This document shows positions 15,453 to 24,354 of a stretch of 41,671 nt of DNA, piece by piece. The notes under the pieces were generated by a model. The model saw only the letters and a program-made list of their open reading frames with translations. It was not told where the DNA came from and made no database searches. Numbering within the stretch: the first letter of the stretch is position 1; each line of letters starts with the position of its first letter. The stretch is taken from NCBI GenBank assembly GCA_020431945.1, contig JAGQHH010000092.1:1-41671 (forward strand), given 5' to 3'. This DNA is from Cyanobacteria bacterium HKST-UBA02. Lineage in GTDB: Bacteria; Cyanobacteriota; Vampirovibrionia; Obscuribacterales; Obscuribacteraceae. The position numbers and the translations under genes are program-made.

Positions 15453-16124
15453 ATGACCGCCATCTCGCCGGAGCTGAAAAAGCACTTCGACTACGCCAGC
15501 AAACTGGCAAGGGAAGGTCGCCACGACCTCGCTCTGACACTTTTCCAGGATCTTGCCGAATCGGAGATCGAAGAGTCAGCTGTGGCGGAAAGCGCCGAGT
15601 TCCTCGGTCAGGTCTACATGCGAAAAGCCTGGACACTGATGAGCCTGAGACGCTTCGGTGAAGCCCGGGAGACCTTCGAGTCGATCTTTCTGAAAGCCTG
15701 CCTGCACCAGTTTCCCATGGCCAGACGCTTCGAGTATTTTTTCAGCTATGCCAACACCCTCGGAGAGCTCAGAGCTCTCTCCGAGATGGAAGGCGCCTAT
15801 GTCCAGGCTCTGAAAGTAGCCAAGCAAATGAAAGACACTCGCAAACTGCAGCTCTGCTGGCTCAACCTGATGTTTTATGCCGAGCGCAATTCCTGGTGGG
15901 ACTATCTCGAGCAAGCCAGCCGAACCTGTATCGTTTTCGCCGAAGGCGCCGGTCTGAGCAAGCTCGGCCTGGCCGCCGGGATCAGGCGAGCCCGGGCGCT
16001 CTCCAGGCTGGGCATGGCCGAGCGCGCCGAAATCCAGGCGAAACGCACGATTCAGGTCGCCCTGGAGCTCCATGTGGACGAAGCTCTTCATGCCGCCCAG
16101 GAATTCCTGAATGACCTTGATTGA
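15453..16124 (+). CDS. TPR-like helical repeat protein
   Basis: A 223-aa cytoplasmic all-helical protein. Successive helix pairs fit tetratricopeptide repeats: YASKLAREGRHDLALTLFQDL, then KAWTLMSLRRFGEARETFES, FSYANTLGELRALSEMEGAY, LCWLNLMFYAERNSWWDYLE and RRARALSRLGMAERAEIQAK. Such proteins mediate protein-protein contacts. The ATG at 15453 is preferred over a GTG at 15429 because the earlier codons lie in a CCCGG hairpin; neither has a clear ribosome binding site. It lies 108 nt before the LysM gene, which has its own promoter. No specific partner is indicated. Confidence 0.75.
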   Translation: MTAISPELKKHFDYASKLAREGRHDLALTLFQDLAESEIEESAVAESAEFLGQVYMRKAWTLMSLRRFGEARETFESIFLKACLHQFPMARRFEYFFSYANTLGELRALSEMEGAYVQALKVAKQMKDTRKLQLCWLNLMFYAERNSWWDYLEQASRTCIVFAEGAGLSKLGLAAGIRRARALSRLGMAERAEIQAKRTIQVALELHVDEALHAAQEFLNDLD

Positions 16125-16164
16125 CGGTGATTTCGAGCATATTGCCCGGTCCCGATCTTAACCC

Positions 16165-16193
16165 TTGACATCTCATGAAATTTGACATATAAA
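16165..16193 (+). promoter_or_regulatory. Sigma-70-type promoter for the LysM gene
   Basis: TTGACA (16165-16170), a 17-bp spacer and TATAAA (16188-16193) make a near-consensus promoter. Transcription would start near 16200. This places the TTG at 16182 upstream of the transcript, so translation should begin at the GTG at 16233, leaving a leader of about 33 nt. Confidence 0.75.
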
Positions 16194-16232
16194 GAACGCA
16201 CCCCTGTTCTTCTTTACTATTCGAGCCGAGCC

Positions 16233-18011
16233 GTGTCATCAAACAATTTCAATCCGGTGGAAGCCGGAGCAGAGGCAATCAAAGGCGTGGAAATGGATGC
16301 CACCAGCCTGGATGCCGGCATTCGCTCACAGCTCTCCCAGCCCACGGATATACAGGCGGCTCACCAGTTCTTCCAGGCAGGCGGAGCCGAGAATTCACTG
16401 CCAGGACTGAGCCTGGACTCCGGGATGCCGACGAGCTTCAACAGTCCTGAGCCCGGCGCCCTGGCCAATCTCGCCAATCCCAATCTAGCTCCCGGCGCCG
16501 AATCGGCTATAGGTCAGGCCCTCACACCGGGTCTCGATGGCGGTCTCCTGCCCGGTCTCGAACAGGGCGCCCTGGCAGGTGTTCCGGGCTCCGAGCAGAT
16601 CTCGCCGATGATTCAACTGATATTGAAACTACCCGGCGCCATCGGCATGGTGGGCTCTTTCTTCGAAGCTCTCATGTCCTTCTTCTTCCCGGCGGACGGA
16701 GGCGGTCTCCTGGCCTTCCTCGACCCGACATTCTGGGCACAGACGGCTCAACATGCTTTCAGCTCCATGGTCACTGCCATCGCCGAGAATATTCCTCTCT
16801 CATTCACATCCCTGACAGGCAACAATCTATTCACCAATCTACTGGGCAACAATTTCTTTGACACTCTGGGCAAAACAACCACCGGCACCATGCCCGACAT
16901 CTCCATGACCGGCGCTGCCGCCCCGGTCCCCGACAGCCAGGCGCTCCTGGTAAACGGCTCGGTGAGCCCCGGCAAGCCTCTCTTCGAAACTTCCAGCCTG
17001 GACAGCCAGGCTCTTTCCGGGGGCTCCGTCAATCTGCCCTACGGAGAGAATCAGCTCATCGCCATGGAGGGAGGAAACTCTTTCGGTCCAACCGTGGGCG
17101 GATACCAGCATCCCACTGTCAATGTCACCCCGGACCCGAGCCAGGCCGCCCCGCAACCCACGGCACAACCAGTGGATGCCAGCGCTCAGGCGGCGGAAGC
17201 GCCCCAGGCACCAGCCGAGAATTTCGCTCCGGGCAACGAGAGCGCCGCCACCGCCGACGGCATCAGTCATCGCGGCGAACTCCTGGGACAGGGAACAGGA
17301 GCAGGAGAGAATCAGCTGGCTTCCACGGCACCGCTCGACCAGACTTACACAATCCAGCACGGCGACAACCTCTGGAACATTGCCAGGGATCATCTCGGCT
17401 CCGGAAGCCGCTGGACAGAGATCTACAATCTCAATCAAGATGTTATCGGGGCCAACCCCAGCCTCATATATGGTGGCACCGAATTACACTTACCCGGTGT
17501 CGACACCCTTTCCGGAGCTCAAGACTATGTCGTCCATTCCGGCGACAACCTCTGGAATATCGCCAGGGATCATCTCGGCGCCGGCAAAGACTGGACATCT
17601 ATTTATTCGAACAATAGCCAGGTCATCGGCGCCAATCCGGACCTGATCCATCCCGGACAGAAACTGGCAATCATGGGTGGACACGGCAACGGCACGGTGC
17701 ACCTGGCTCATGCGCCCGCCTCCCACTCCCATCTGGCGCACAGTGCACATACTGCCCATGCGCACGCCGGCCACGCACAAACCGGACAGGCACATACTGG
17801 TCACGCTCAAACAGCACATGCGCAGTCACCACAGGCTGCCAATCATCAAGAAGTGGCTCAAGCACATCCCTCGGCGGCCGGCGCCGAAAGCGCTTCCCGC
17901 TCGGCCCTCGAGGCGGCTCGCAAAACCGTCCAGCCCGCCGAGCGCACCGCCAGCCTTCCCCAGACCGTCGCCGACGATATGGGCTTGAGAGCAGTCGCTA
18001 AGTCTCTCTAA
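16233..18011 (+). CDS. Two-LysM protein with histidine-rich region
   Basis: A 592-aa protein. The first 350 residues are low-complexity and Gly/Pro/Ala-rich with a hydrophobic stretch near 130-210 (LKLPGAIGMVGSFFEALMSF). Two LysM domains follow at about 370-422 and 430-482, each containing HGDNLWNIARDHLG or SGDNLWNIARDHLG and ending IGANP. LysM binds peptidoglycan or chitin-type glycans. After them comes a roughly 55-residue His/Ala/Gly/Gln stretch with repeated AHA and GHAQ units that could bind metal. There is no classical signal peptide, so export would need another route. The start is set by the promoter at 16165-16193. It converges with the MshEN/TPR gene, leaving 13 nt between stops. 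Confidence 0.82.
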   Translation: MSSNNFNPVEAGAEAIKGVEMDATSLDAGIRSQLSQPTDIQAAHQFFQAGGAENSLPGLSLDSGMPTSFNSPEPGALANLANPNLAPGAESAIGQALTPGLDGGLLPGLEQGALAGVPGSEQISPMIQLILKLPGAIGMVGSFFEALMSFFFPADGGGLLAFLDPTFWAQTAQHAFSSMVTAIAENIPLSFTSLTGNNLFTNLLGNNFFDTLGKTTTGTMPDISMTGAAAPVPDSQALLVNGSVSPGKPLFETSSLDSQALSGGSVNLPYGENQLIAMEGGNSFGPTVGGYQHPTVNVTPDPSQAAPQPTAQPVDASAQAAEAPQAPAENFAPGNESAATADGISHRGELLGQGTGAGENQLASTAPLDQTYTIQHGDNLWNIARDHLGSGSRWTEIYNLNQDVIGANPSLIYGGTELHLPGVDTLSGAQDYVVHSGDNLWNIARDHLGAGKDWTSIYSNNSQVIGANPDLIHPGQKLAIMGGHGNGTVHLAHAPASHSHLAHSAHTAHAHAGHAQTGQAHTGHAQTAHAQSPQAANHQEVAQAHPSAAGAESASRSALEAARKTVQPAERTASLPQTVADDMGLRAVAKSL

Positions 18012-18024
18012 TTCTCTTTAAATC

Positions 18025-20406
18025 CTATTTGCCCTTGTGCTTGGCGAGAATCGCCTTGGCCTGAGCATATGCTTTTTCCGCCTCTCCGAGGCGACCGAGC
18101 TTTTTGAGAACCTTGGAGTACTCTCGCAGAGTGTTGCCCACCTCGACGTCGTCCTCACCGAGCTCCATACGCTTCATCATCAGTGCATGCTCGAGCAGCG
18201 GCAGACAGGGCTCATACTTGCCTTGCTGGAAGTACAGTCCCGAGAGAATCCTCACAGATTCTGAGAGCTTGAGCATGTTGATAGGTTGCTCGCTTTCGAG
18301 GATCTTCACCGATCTGCTTACAAAGGGCTCTGCCTGGCGGAAATGTCCCTGGACCCAGAGCACCTCGGCGAGCTTGTTGAGATCATCGACCAGCTCGGGG
18401 CTTTGCGGTCCCAGCTCGGTCTGCCTGATAGCCAGGATTTTCTCATAGACCTTCTGGGCTTCGCCGAAGTCGCCCTGATCGTAATAGCTCTGGGCAAGTC
18501 TGTACATGGCGGCGCTGACGGCTGCCTTCTTATCCTCGCCCTTCTCGCCGGAATCATCGTCATCGGAACCGGTATCTTTGAGGAGACTGGAAGACTCGTC
18601 GAGGATCATCCGCCCGGGCGCCATGGTCATTTCCTGAGCTTTGAGCGCCGCTCTATCAATCTTGGCACGACCGGTGGTCTGCTCGAAAGCCGGCGCAACG
18701 GAATTGACACCAGTGTCGGCAATACCGGCCGCCTCGCCTTCACGAGCCATGAGCGCGGCAAGTCCCGGAGACTCCTGACCATTGCCGGAGGCACCGGCAG
18801 CGACACCATCGTCGCTGACCGCCGCAACTTCCTCCTGGACCGGAGGACTCACCTCTACTTCATCTTCTTCCAGACGATCGAGAATACCAGCCAGCTTGCT
18901 GCCTGCTTCCTCACTGCCTTCCTCACCGCCTTCCATGAGCTTGTCCGCGAAATTGACGGTAGGAATATCCGATGTCGACATTCCTACAGGGGCAGCCTCT
19001 TCATCGCCGCCGGCCGTATCAGCCGACGGTGCCGCTTCGGGCTCGGAAGCTGAGCCGGACAAACCGAAATGCTCGAGCAAATTGAGGGTATCACCCTGAG
19101 CCGCCGGGATCTCGTCCACAGTGGTATCCGGATCTTGTGTATGTCCCTGAAAAGATTGCTGTACGGGAGCCGCATCCTCGCGCCATCCCAGCTCGTGAAG
19201 AGCTTCATCGAGCGTCTTCGCGTCATTGCCGTTGCGCGAGAAACAGTAGTCGAGCGCCACCAGGGCATCATCCTGGTTGAGCTTGCCCGCATTAAGAAGT
19301 TCGTGACAGCGGAGCACCGCATCGTGCACATCCTGACCGATAAAGCCGGTCAGGCAGAGAATCTTGGCCAGAGCTTCCGGGGTCTGCCGGCAAATATCGA
19401 AGGCTTCCTGAATCTGCTCCGTGGACACGACCCGGGCGAGGGTGAGGAGCTTCTCGAAGGTCAGTCCGGCACCGCCTGAGGAAGACACCGCATCGCCCAG
19501 CTCGCCACCGCTCAGGAGCTCTCCAACGGACTTGCCGCTCTGATGCGACTGGGCAAGCACCTCTATTCCACGCTCCGGGGATAGCTGTTGCTGCTCCACA
19601 TATTCCTGCACTTCCAGGGCGGCATCGAGAAGATGGGGAGCGATATAGCCCTGCTCCACCATGACCTGACCGATCAGGGCACCGTAAGAGAGCCCTAGCT
19701 CCAGGGCGCTCAAAACATCGGATTCGCTCATGACCGCAGCCCGAACCATCAATTCGCCGAGGCGGATTCGCTTTCCTTTCGGAGGTAGCAGGAGATTCTG
19801 GGTCATCGGTGTTCCGGGAGCGACACCGACATGCGCTCGCAAAGCATCCACGGCTTCTTCGCGCTCGATGAGACCATCCCGCACTTTCACCATCAAATCG
19901 AGGGCCTTGCCCAGAATCTTGTCCTGGGTTGCGCCGTTGAGGACAAGGATGCGCCCCATGGGGATCCCGGTAGCGTAGCTGCGCTGTACTGCCGCATCGA
20001 GCTCGACCTGACCGACTGCTTCCGCCTCGAAAAGAAGATGACCGAGAGTCCACTGCGCGTTGGCATCGCTCTCTTCCTGCATGGCTCGCTGCTCGTTGAC
20101 CACATCCGCGAAGTCCCGACTGGACTTGCAGGCTACCTTCAAGCATTTGATCGCCAGGTCATGATCGACACCCTGATCCCGGAGCATGGTCTGAGCGTCC
20201 ACCGCCGCTGTCAGATCCCGGGAATTGATATAGCCGGACATGATCAGCATCTGGCCCAGGCGCAAATGCTTGGAGCCGGCTTGTCGAACACATTCGTCCA
20301 GCTGCCTCTGACTGATAATCTGAGCTTTGACCAGTAGCTCACCGATCATCATCTCGGTAGGAACTTTATTCAGGCTTTGTTTGGGTTTGAAAAAGCTGGA
20401 AGCCAC
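18025..20406 (-). CDS. MshEN-like repeat protein with C-terminal TPRs
   Basis: A 793-aa cytoplasmic protein. The N-terminal half repeats a module of the type 'lGeLLvkAqiIsqrqLdeav ... lGqmLimsGyI' at about residues 20-75, 120-175, 215-270 and 310-375, matching the N-terminal MshEN domain of type II secretion/pilus ATPases, which in MshE binds c-di-GMP. The middle (430-620) is acidic, disordered and Ser/Glu-rich. The C-terminus (about 640-790) is three or four TPRs (YRLAQSYYDQGDFGEAQKVY, RILSGLYFQQGKYEPCL). There is no ATPase domain. It may be a signal-reading scaffold. GTG at 20406 is chosen; AAGAGG lies rather far upstream. A miniature relative is at 41120. Confidence 0.75.
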   Translation of the reverse strand: MASSFFKPKQSLNKVPTEMMIGELLVKAQIISQRQLDECVRQAGSKHLRLGQMLIMSGYINSRDLTAAVDAQTMLRDQGVDHDLAIKCLKVACKSSRDFADVVNEQRAMQEESDANAQWTLGHLLFEAEAVGQVELDAAVQRSYATGIPMGRILVLNGATQDKILGKALDLMVKVRDGLIEREEAVDALRAHVGVAPGTPMTQNLLLPPKGKRIRLGELMVRAAVMSESDVLSALELGLSYGALIGQVMVEQGYIAPHLLDAALEVQEYVEQQQLSPERGIEVLAQSHQSGKSVGELLSGGELGDAVSSSGGAGLTFEKLLTLARVVSTEQIQEAFDICRQTPEALAKILCLTGFIGQDVHDAVLRCHELLNAGKLNQDDALVALDYCFSRNGNDAKTLDEALHELGWREDAAPVQQSFQGHTQDPDTTVDEIPAAQGDTLNLLEHFGLSGSASEPEAAPSADTAGGDEEAAPVGMSTSDIPTVNFADKLMEGGEEGSEEAGSKLAGILDRLEEDEVEVSPPVQEEVAAVSDDGVAAGASGNGQESPGLAALMAREGEAAGIADTGVNSVAPAFEQTTGRAKIDRAALKAQEMTMAPGRMILDESSSLLKDTGSDDDDSGEKGEDKKAAVSAAMYRLAQSYYDQGDFGEAQKVYEKILAIRQTELGPQSPELVDDLNKLAEVLWVQGHFRQAEPFVSRSVKILESEQPINMLKLSESVRILSGLYFQQGKYEPCLPLLEHALMMKRMELGEDDVEVGNTLREYSKVLKKLGRLGEAEKAYAQAKAILAKHKGK

Positions 20407-20611
20407 GGTCTCGGGATCAACCTCTTGATCTCAATATCTGTCTCGCGTCATGAATATTCGTTCCCCGCAGCGGCTACGGCAAAACAGCAACCGGGACCAG
20501 CCTTACGAGCGGGCGCAGCCCTGAGGAACGCTTCTCACCCATTATCTACCCTCAACGGCTCTATATACAAACCCATCTCAATAAATATGTCTGTATTTCT
20601 AAAGTTCAAGA

Positions 20612-21415
20612 TTATCGGCTGCCCCGGGCTCCAGACCCAATATCGGCAGGAACACCCTCCAGCTTTACCACATCGGAGGTGGATCGAGTCAGCAGCACAG
20701 GTTTGCCGGTCTGATCGAAAACCTTTACAGAGCTGTCGGTCCGCGCCTTACCCTGCCCGGTGAGAGTATAGGTGTTGAGCTCCTCGTCCTGATAGGACTT
20801 GAGCACCATACGCTTGTCCTTGCTGACCACCAGGTGGGTGGCTGTGACACTGATCAGCACGTTCTTCGGGTCGAGAATCTCGATGTTGTATTTGCTGACA
20901 CGATGGATATCCATGGCTTCGCCACGATCGACCTCGCCTTTCGAGCGGCGCGGATCGAAAACCTGCCAGATCTTGCCCTCGCCATCTACGAAAGTACCGA
21001 ATTGCTCCTGTACTTTCGCCTCTGTCTTACCGGCAGCTTTCACAGGCTTGCCGCTGGGAAGCTCTACACGCTTGGTCTCCATGGACTGGGTTCGCTGCCA
21101 GCGGCCGGCCAGCCAGGCGGGGATCTCGAATCGGAGCGGCCGATTGGTGAGCCCGTAAGGGCTGTCGCCGCCCTGCACGGCCCAATTCATATAAGCCTCG
21201 CCGGCTCGCATTCCAGGAGGGAGGGGCGGCAGAGTATCACTGTGGGAGATTTCGGCCCTGAGCACGCCACCACTGGTAGCATCAGGCTCGGGATCGGTCT
21301 GCTGCGCCTCACCGAGTCCCTGCACGATCAAACTGACGAAGATCGCGGTCAGTAGCGCCTGCCTGAGGGAGTCAGATAGTGGCGGACGCCAGGTTTGATT
21401 CTTGTTTTTCACCAT
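20612..21415 (-). CDS. Exported protein, possible DUF6816 family
   Basis: A 267-aa protein with an N-terminal signal sequence: basic start, hydrophobic core at about 20-35 (ALLTAIFVSLIVQGLG) and likely cleavage near GEA-QQ. The mature part opens with a Pro-rich linker, then RFEIPAWLAGRWQRTQS, which recalls the 'P-x-W-L-x-G-x-W' start of cyanobacterial DUF6816 proteins, followed by lipocalin-like beta strands (YNIEILDPKNVLISVTATHL). Function is unknown; a small beta-barrel binding a ligand is possible. Its start lies inside the end of mnmG (44-nt overlap), so translation is probably coupled. The family name is a memory-based suggestion. Confidence 0.65.
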   Translation of the reverse strand: MVKNKNQTWRPPLSDSLRQALLTAIFVSLIVQGLGEAQQTDPEPDATSGGVLRAEISHSDTLPPLPPGMRAGEAYMNWAVQGGDSPYGLTNRPLRFEIPAWLAGRWQRTQSMETKRVELPSGKPVKAAGKTEAKVQEQFGTFVDGEGKIWQVFDPRRSKGEVDRGEAMDIHRVSKYNIEILDPKNVLISVTATHLVVSKDKRMVLKSYQDEELNTYTLTGQGKARTDSSVKVFDQTGKPVLLTRSTSDVVKLEGVPADIGSGARGSR

Positions 21416-23285
21416 TCTGCGCTGCCTTACGTCGATTAGTCTCCAGATAAACCATCAGTACCGAAACGTCAGCCGGGCGCACTCCACCGATGCGCTGTGC
21501 CTGCCCGAGTGTCTCGGGTCTGATGCGATTGAGCTTCTCCCGCGCTTCCCTGGATAGATGCGTGAGAGCCTCATAATCGAGATCCGCCGGCAATTTTACT
21601 CGATCATACTTTTCCGCTTGCTCCACCTGCGCCTTCTGACGCTCGATATAGCCACGATACTTGACGTCGGTCTCGACTTCGCAAGCCCAGGGGAAGGCTT
21701 CCAGATCATCAGCCGGAGCCATCTTCTCGATCAGGGCATAGGGAACCTTCGGTCTTCTCAGCAACTCTTCGAGGGTAACAGAGATTTTCAGCTCTTCCTC
21801 GAAAGCAGCCAGGGCTTCGTCCCATTCGGCGCCGGGACGGATCCTCGTCCGGGTCAGCCGCTCTTTCTCCTGCCCGATAGACTCCTGCTTTCTGTTGAAA
21901 TGAGACCAGCGTTCGTCATCCACCAGGCCGATTTCGCGACCAATCGGTGTCAGCCTGGCATCAGCGTTGTCCTGGCGGAGAATCAGCCTGTATTCCGAAC
22001 GCGAGGTCATCATCCGGTATGGCTCACCTATCTCCTTGGTGACAAGATCATCGATCAGGGTCCCTGTATAGCTCGAAGAGCGTGGCAGGATGAGAGGCTC
22101 CTCTCCCCGGACATAGCGTGCGGCGTTGATACCGGCAACAATTCCCTGGGCTGCCGCCTCCTCATAGCCGCTGGTGCCAAGAATCTGCCCGGCAGCGAAA
22201 AAGCCCTTCAAGTCCTTGGCCATGAGACTGTGGTCGAACTGAATCGCAGGCATATAGTCGTATTCCACAGCATAAGCCGGTCTCACCATCACGGCCTTTT
22301 CGAAACCCGGAAGAGTGGCGACTATCTGATGCTGAATATGAATCGGCAGGCTGGTCGAACAACCCTGCAAATAGACTTCATAAGTAGAGCGCCCTTCGGG
22401 CTCGATAAAAAACGAATGGCTGTCCTTGTCGGCAAAACGCACGACCTTGTCCTCGATGGAAGGACAGTAGCGCGGTCCGACTCCATGAATCATGCCCGAG
22501 TACATCGGTGATTCGTGAAGATTCGCCTGGATGAGCTCATGGGTAGCCGGAGTCGTCCTCGTCTGATGGCACGGCATCTGCTCGCGCACCGGGCGGTCCG
22601 GAAGGAAAGAGAAGAACTGCGGCTGATCGTCCCCGGGAACCACAGGCAGATCGGTATAGTCGATGGTGCGACCGTCTATGCGAGGAGGCGTGCCGGTCTT
22701 GAGCCGTCCCATAGTGAAGCCCAGGGACTTGAGATTGGCCGACAGGCCCACCGCCGGGAATTCACCCGCCCGGCCGGCCGGCTGAGTATCCTTGCCGATC
22801 CAGATGGTCCCCTCGAGAAATGTGCCTGCACATAGAACAACGGCTCCGCCTTCGATGCGCTCGCCGAAAGCAAGCTCGACCCCGGTGATTCTCTCTGAAC
22901 GCGAGTCGAGGATGAACTTCTGCACCATTCCCTGCCTGAGGGAGAGGTTGGGAAGCTTTTCCAGATACTGTTTCATGAAGACGCCGTATTCGCGCTTATC
23001 CGACTGGGCTCTGAGAGAATGGACCGCCGGTCCGCGGCTCAGATTGAGAGTACGCAACTGTAGATACGTGGCATCAGCCGCGATACCAATAACGCCACCC
23101 AGGGCATCCACCTCCCGGGCCAGATGAGACTTGCCCGGTCCGCCGACAGCAGGATTGCAGGGCATCGCCCCGATGGTGTCGAGATTGACCGCTATGAGGA
23201 CGGTGGAGAGTCCGAGACGCGCGGAGGCATTTGCCGCTTCACAGCCGGCATGTCCGCCACCGATAACGATTACGTCATATCTCAT
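21372..23285 (-). CDS. mnmG: tRNA uridine-5-carboxymethylaminomethyl(34) synthesis protein MnmG (GidA)
   Basis: FAD-dependent enzyme that, with MnmE, modifies the wobble uridine of tRNAs reading NNA/NNG codons. The 637-aa length is typical. The N-terminal dinucleotide fold is VIVIGGGHAGCEAA, followed by the family signature MPCNPAVGGPGKSHLAREVD; the second signature is GTSGYEEAAAQGIVAGINAA near residue 375. The C-terminal helical domain for MnmE/tRNA binding ends with RPADVSVLMVYLE. The ATG at 23285 is chosen because MnmG proteins begin directly before YDVIVIGGG; the frame extends to a GTG 13 codons upstream. It overlaps the following exported-protein gene and is divergent from the PCYCGC gene. 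Confidence 0.98.
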   Translation of the reverse strand: MRYDVIVIGGGHAGCEAANASARLGLSTVLIAVNLDTIGAMPCNPAVGGPGKSHLAREVDALGGVIGIAADATYLQLRTLNLSRGPAVHSLRAQSDKREYGVFMKQYLEKLPNLSLRQGMVQKFILDSRSERITGVELAFGERIEGGAVVLCAGTFLEGTIWIGKDTQPAGRAGEFPAVGLSANLKSLGFTMGRLKTGTPPRIDGRTIDYTDLPVVPGDDQPQFFSFLPDRPVREQMPCHQTRTTPATHELIQANLHESPMYSGMIHGVGPRYCPSIEDKVVRFADKDSHSFFIEPEGRSTYEVYLQGCSTSLPIHIQHQIVATLPGFEKAVMVRPAYAVEYDYMPAIQFDHSLMAKDLKGFFAAGQILGTSGYEEAAAQGIVAGINAARYVRGEEPLILPRSSSYTGTLIDDLVTKEIGEPYRMMTSRSEYRLILRQDNADARLTPIGREIGLVDDERWSHFNRKQESIGQEKERLTRTRIRPGAEWDEALAAFEEELKISVTLEELLRRPKVPYALIEKMAPADDLEAFPWACEVETDVKYRGYIERQKAQVEQAEKYDRVKLPADLDYEALTHLSREAREKLNRIRPETLGQAQRIGGVRPADVSVLMVYLETNRRKAAQNGEKQESNLASATI

Positions 23286-23439
23286 CCGTCTTACTCGCCT
23301 GGATGCAACCACAGTCCTGAGCACAGAAAGGACCGATCATAACAAATTCCAAGAGGTAAGTAGAGATTCTGTAAATGCTATGTACACTTTGTATGATAAA
23401 GGTGAGCGCCGTCTCAGACAGGCAAGGAGAAACTCTACG

Positions 23440-24039
23440 TTGGTCACCGCCAGGCATCTCTTCCCGGCTCTTCTGGTAATTACCTCGAGCATTTTCTTTA
23501 ACGCTACGGACACGCAGGCCGAGCCCGCCTCCGAGCCGGTTGTCCAGACTCCGGTGAAAGAAGCGAGCGAGCACAAAGAGGTTCTCGATCCGGAACAGTA
23601 TGCCGGTCAGGTGAAGGCAGGCTATGCAGCAGCACGCCAGATCCCGGAAATCGTCGAGAAGCTCTTTTGCTACTGTGGCTGCGATCTCACCGACTGCCAC
23701 GGCAGCCTTCTCGATTGTTTCACCAGCGACCACGGCGTGGACTGCCATGTCTGCCAGGAAGAGGCGATCATCGCTCTGCGCCTGCACCAGAAGGGCAAAT
23801 CCCTGGCTTACATACAGAAGAAAATCGATAAGAAGTACGAGAAAGAGTACCCCTTCGAGATCGAGAGCAACACTCTCAAGAAATACAAAGCCGAGCGCCT
23901 CTGGGGCAGCAAGAAGACATCGGAGAGCGCCAAGACTGCTATTCGGAAACACCGGGACAAAAAGGCCGGCTGCTGCGGCTCCAATTCAGAAAAAGATCCG
24001 GCTGCCGAACCTGTGAAAGAGCCTGCCGACAACTCTTAG
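23440..24039 (+). CDS. PCYCGC-motif exported cysteine-rich protein
   Basis: A 199-aa protein whose core matches the PCYCGC family (PF13798): IVEKLFCYCGCDLTDCHGSL, LDCFTSDHGVDCHVCQEEAI, then a KG-KS-x-x-x-IQKKIDKKY tail. Seven core cysteines (residues 77, 79, 81, 86, 93, 102, 105) and a histidine suggest metal binding; the biochemical role of the family is not known. A further CC occurs near the end. TTG at 23440 is chosen because AAGGAGA lies 9 nt upstream and the product then starts with a classic signal peptide (VTARHLFPALLVITSSIFF, cleavage near TQA-EP). An ATG at 23380 would add 20 polar residues and has no such site. Confidence 0.85.
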   Translation: MVTARHLFPALLVITSSIFFNATDTQAEPASEPVVQTPVKEASEHKEVLDPEQYAGQVKAGYAAARQIPEIVEKLFCYCGCDLTDCHGSLLDCFTSDHGVDCHVCQEEAIIALRLHQKGKSLAYIQKKIDKKYEKEYPFEIESNTLKKYKAERLWGSKKTSESAKTAIRKHRDKKAGCCGSNSEKDPAAEPVKEPADNS

Positions 24040-24354
24040 AAACCCCGCAAAGAAGTCAGGACCACAAGAAGCTGCAGCACTGGGAGTTTCGCCCTTGCAG
24101 ACAGAGGCTCGCGCCATCCTGCGCGAGTTGTAACCCTGATATCAAGCAGATCCTGGCCCTTGTTCATGATTAATCTCTGAGATTAGAGTCTGACGTTAAT
24201 CTTTCTTGCTGCTTCAACCAGTTTTCTTCTACAAGCTCTAAATCAGTTATTTCATAGCCCCAATCAGCTCGACTTCGTCGGGTGATTTCTCATGAAGTCT
24301 GACCGGACAGCAAGCGCGCCTTAACGCTGCTGCCCCGTAACATCGGAGATGAAT
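24040..24354. other. Leader region of the M48 peptidase gene
   Basis: No gene is seen here. CTCGCGC/GCGCGAG (24108-24127) may be a weak terminator-like hairpin for the PCYCGC gene. The palindrome TAATCTC-T-GAGATTA (24171-24185), with a further TAATCT nearby at 24193, looks like a regulator binding site. I find no clear promoter hexamers. Confidence 0.4.

Noticed and set aside
16182..16232. TTG at 16182 as start of the LysM protein
   Set aside because: It lies within the promoter's spacer, upstream of the predicted transcript start.
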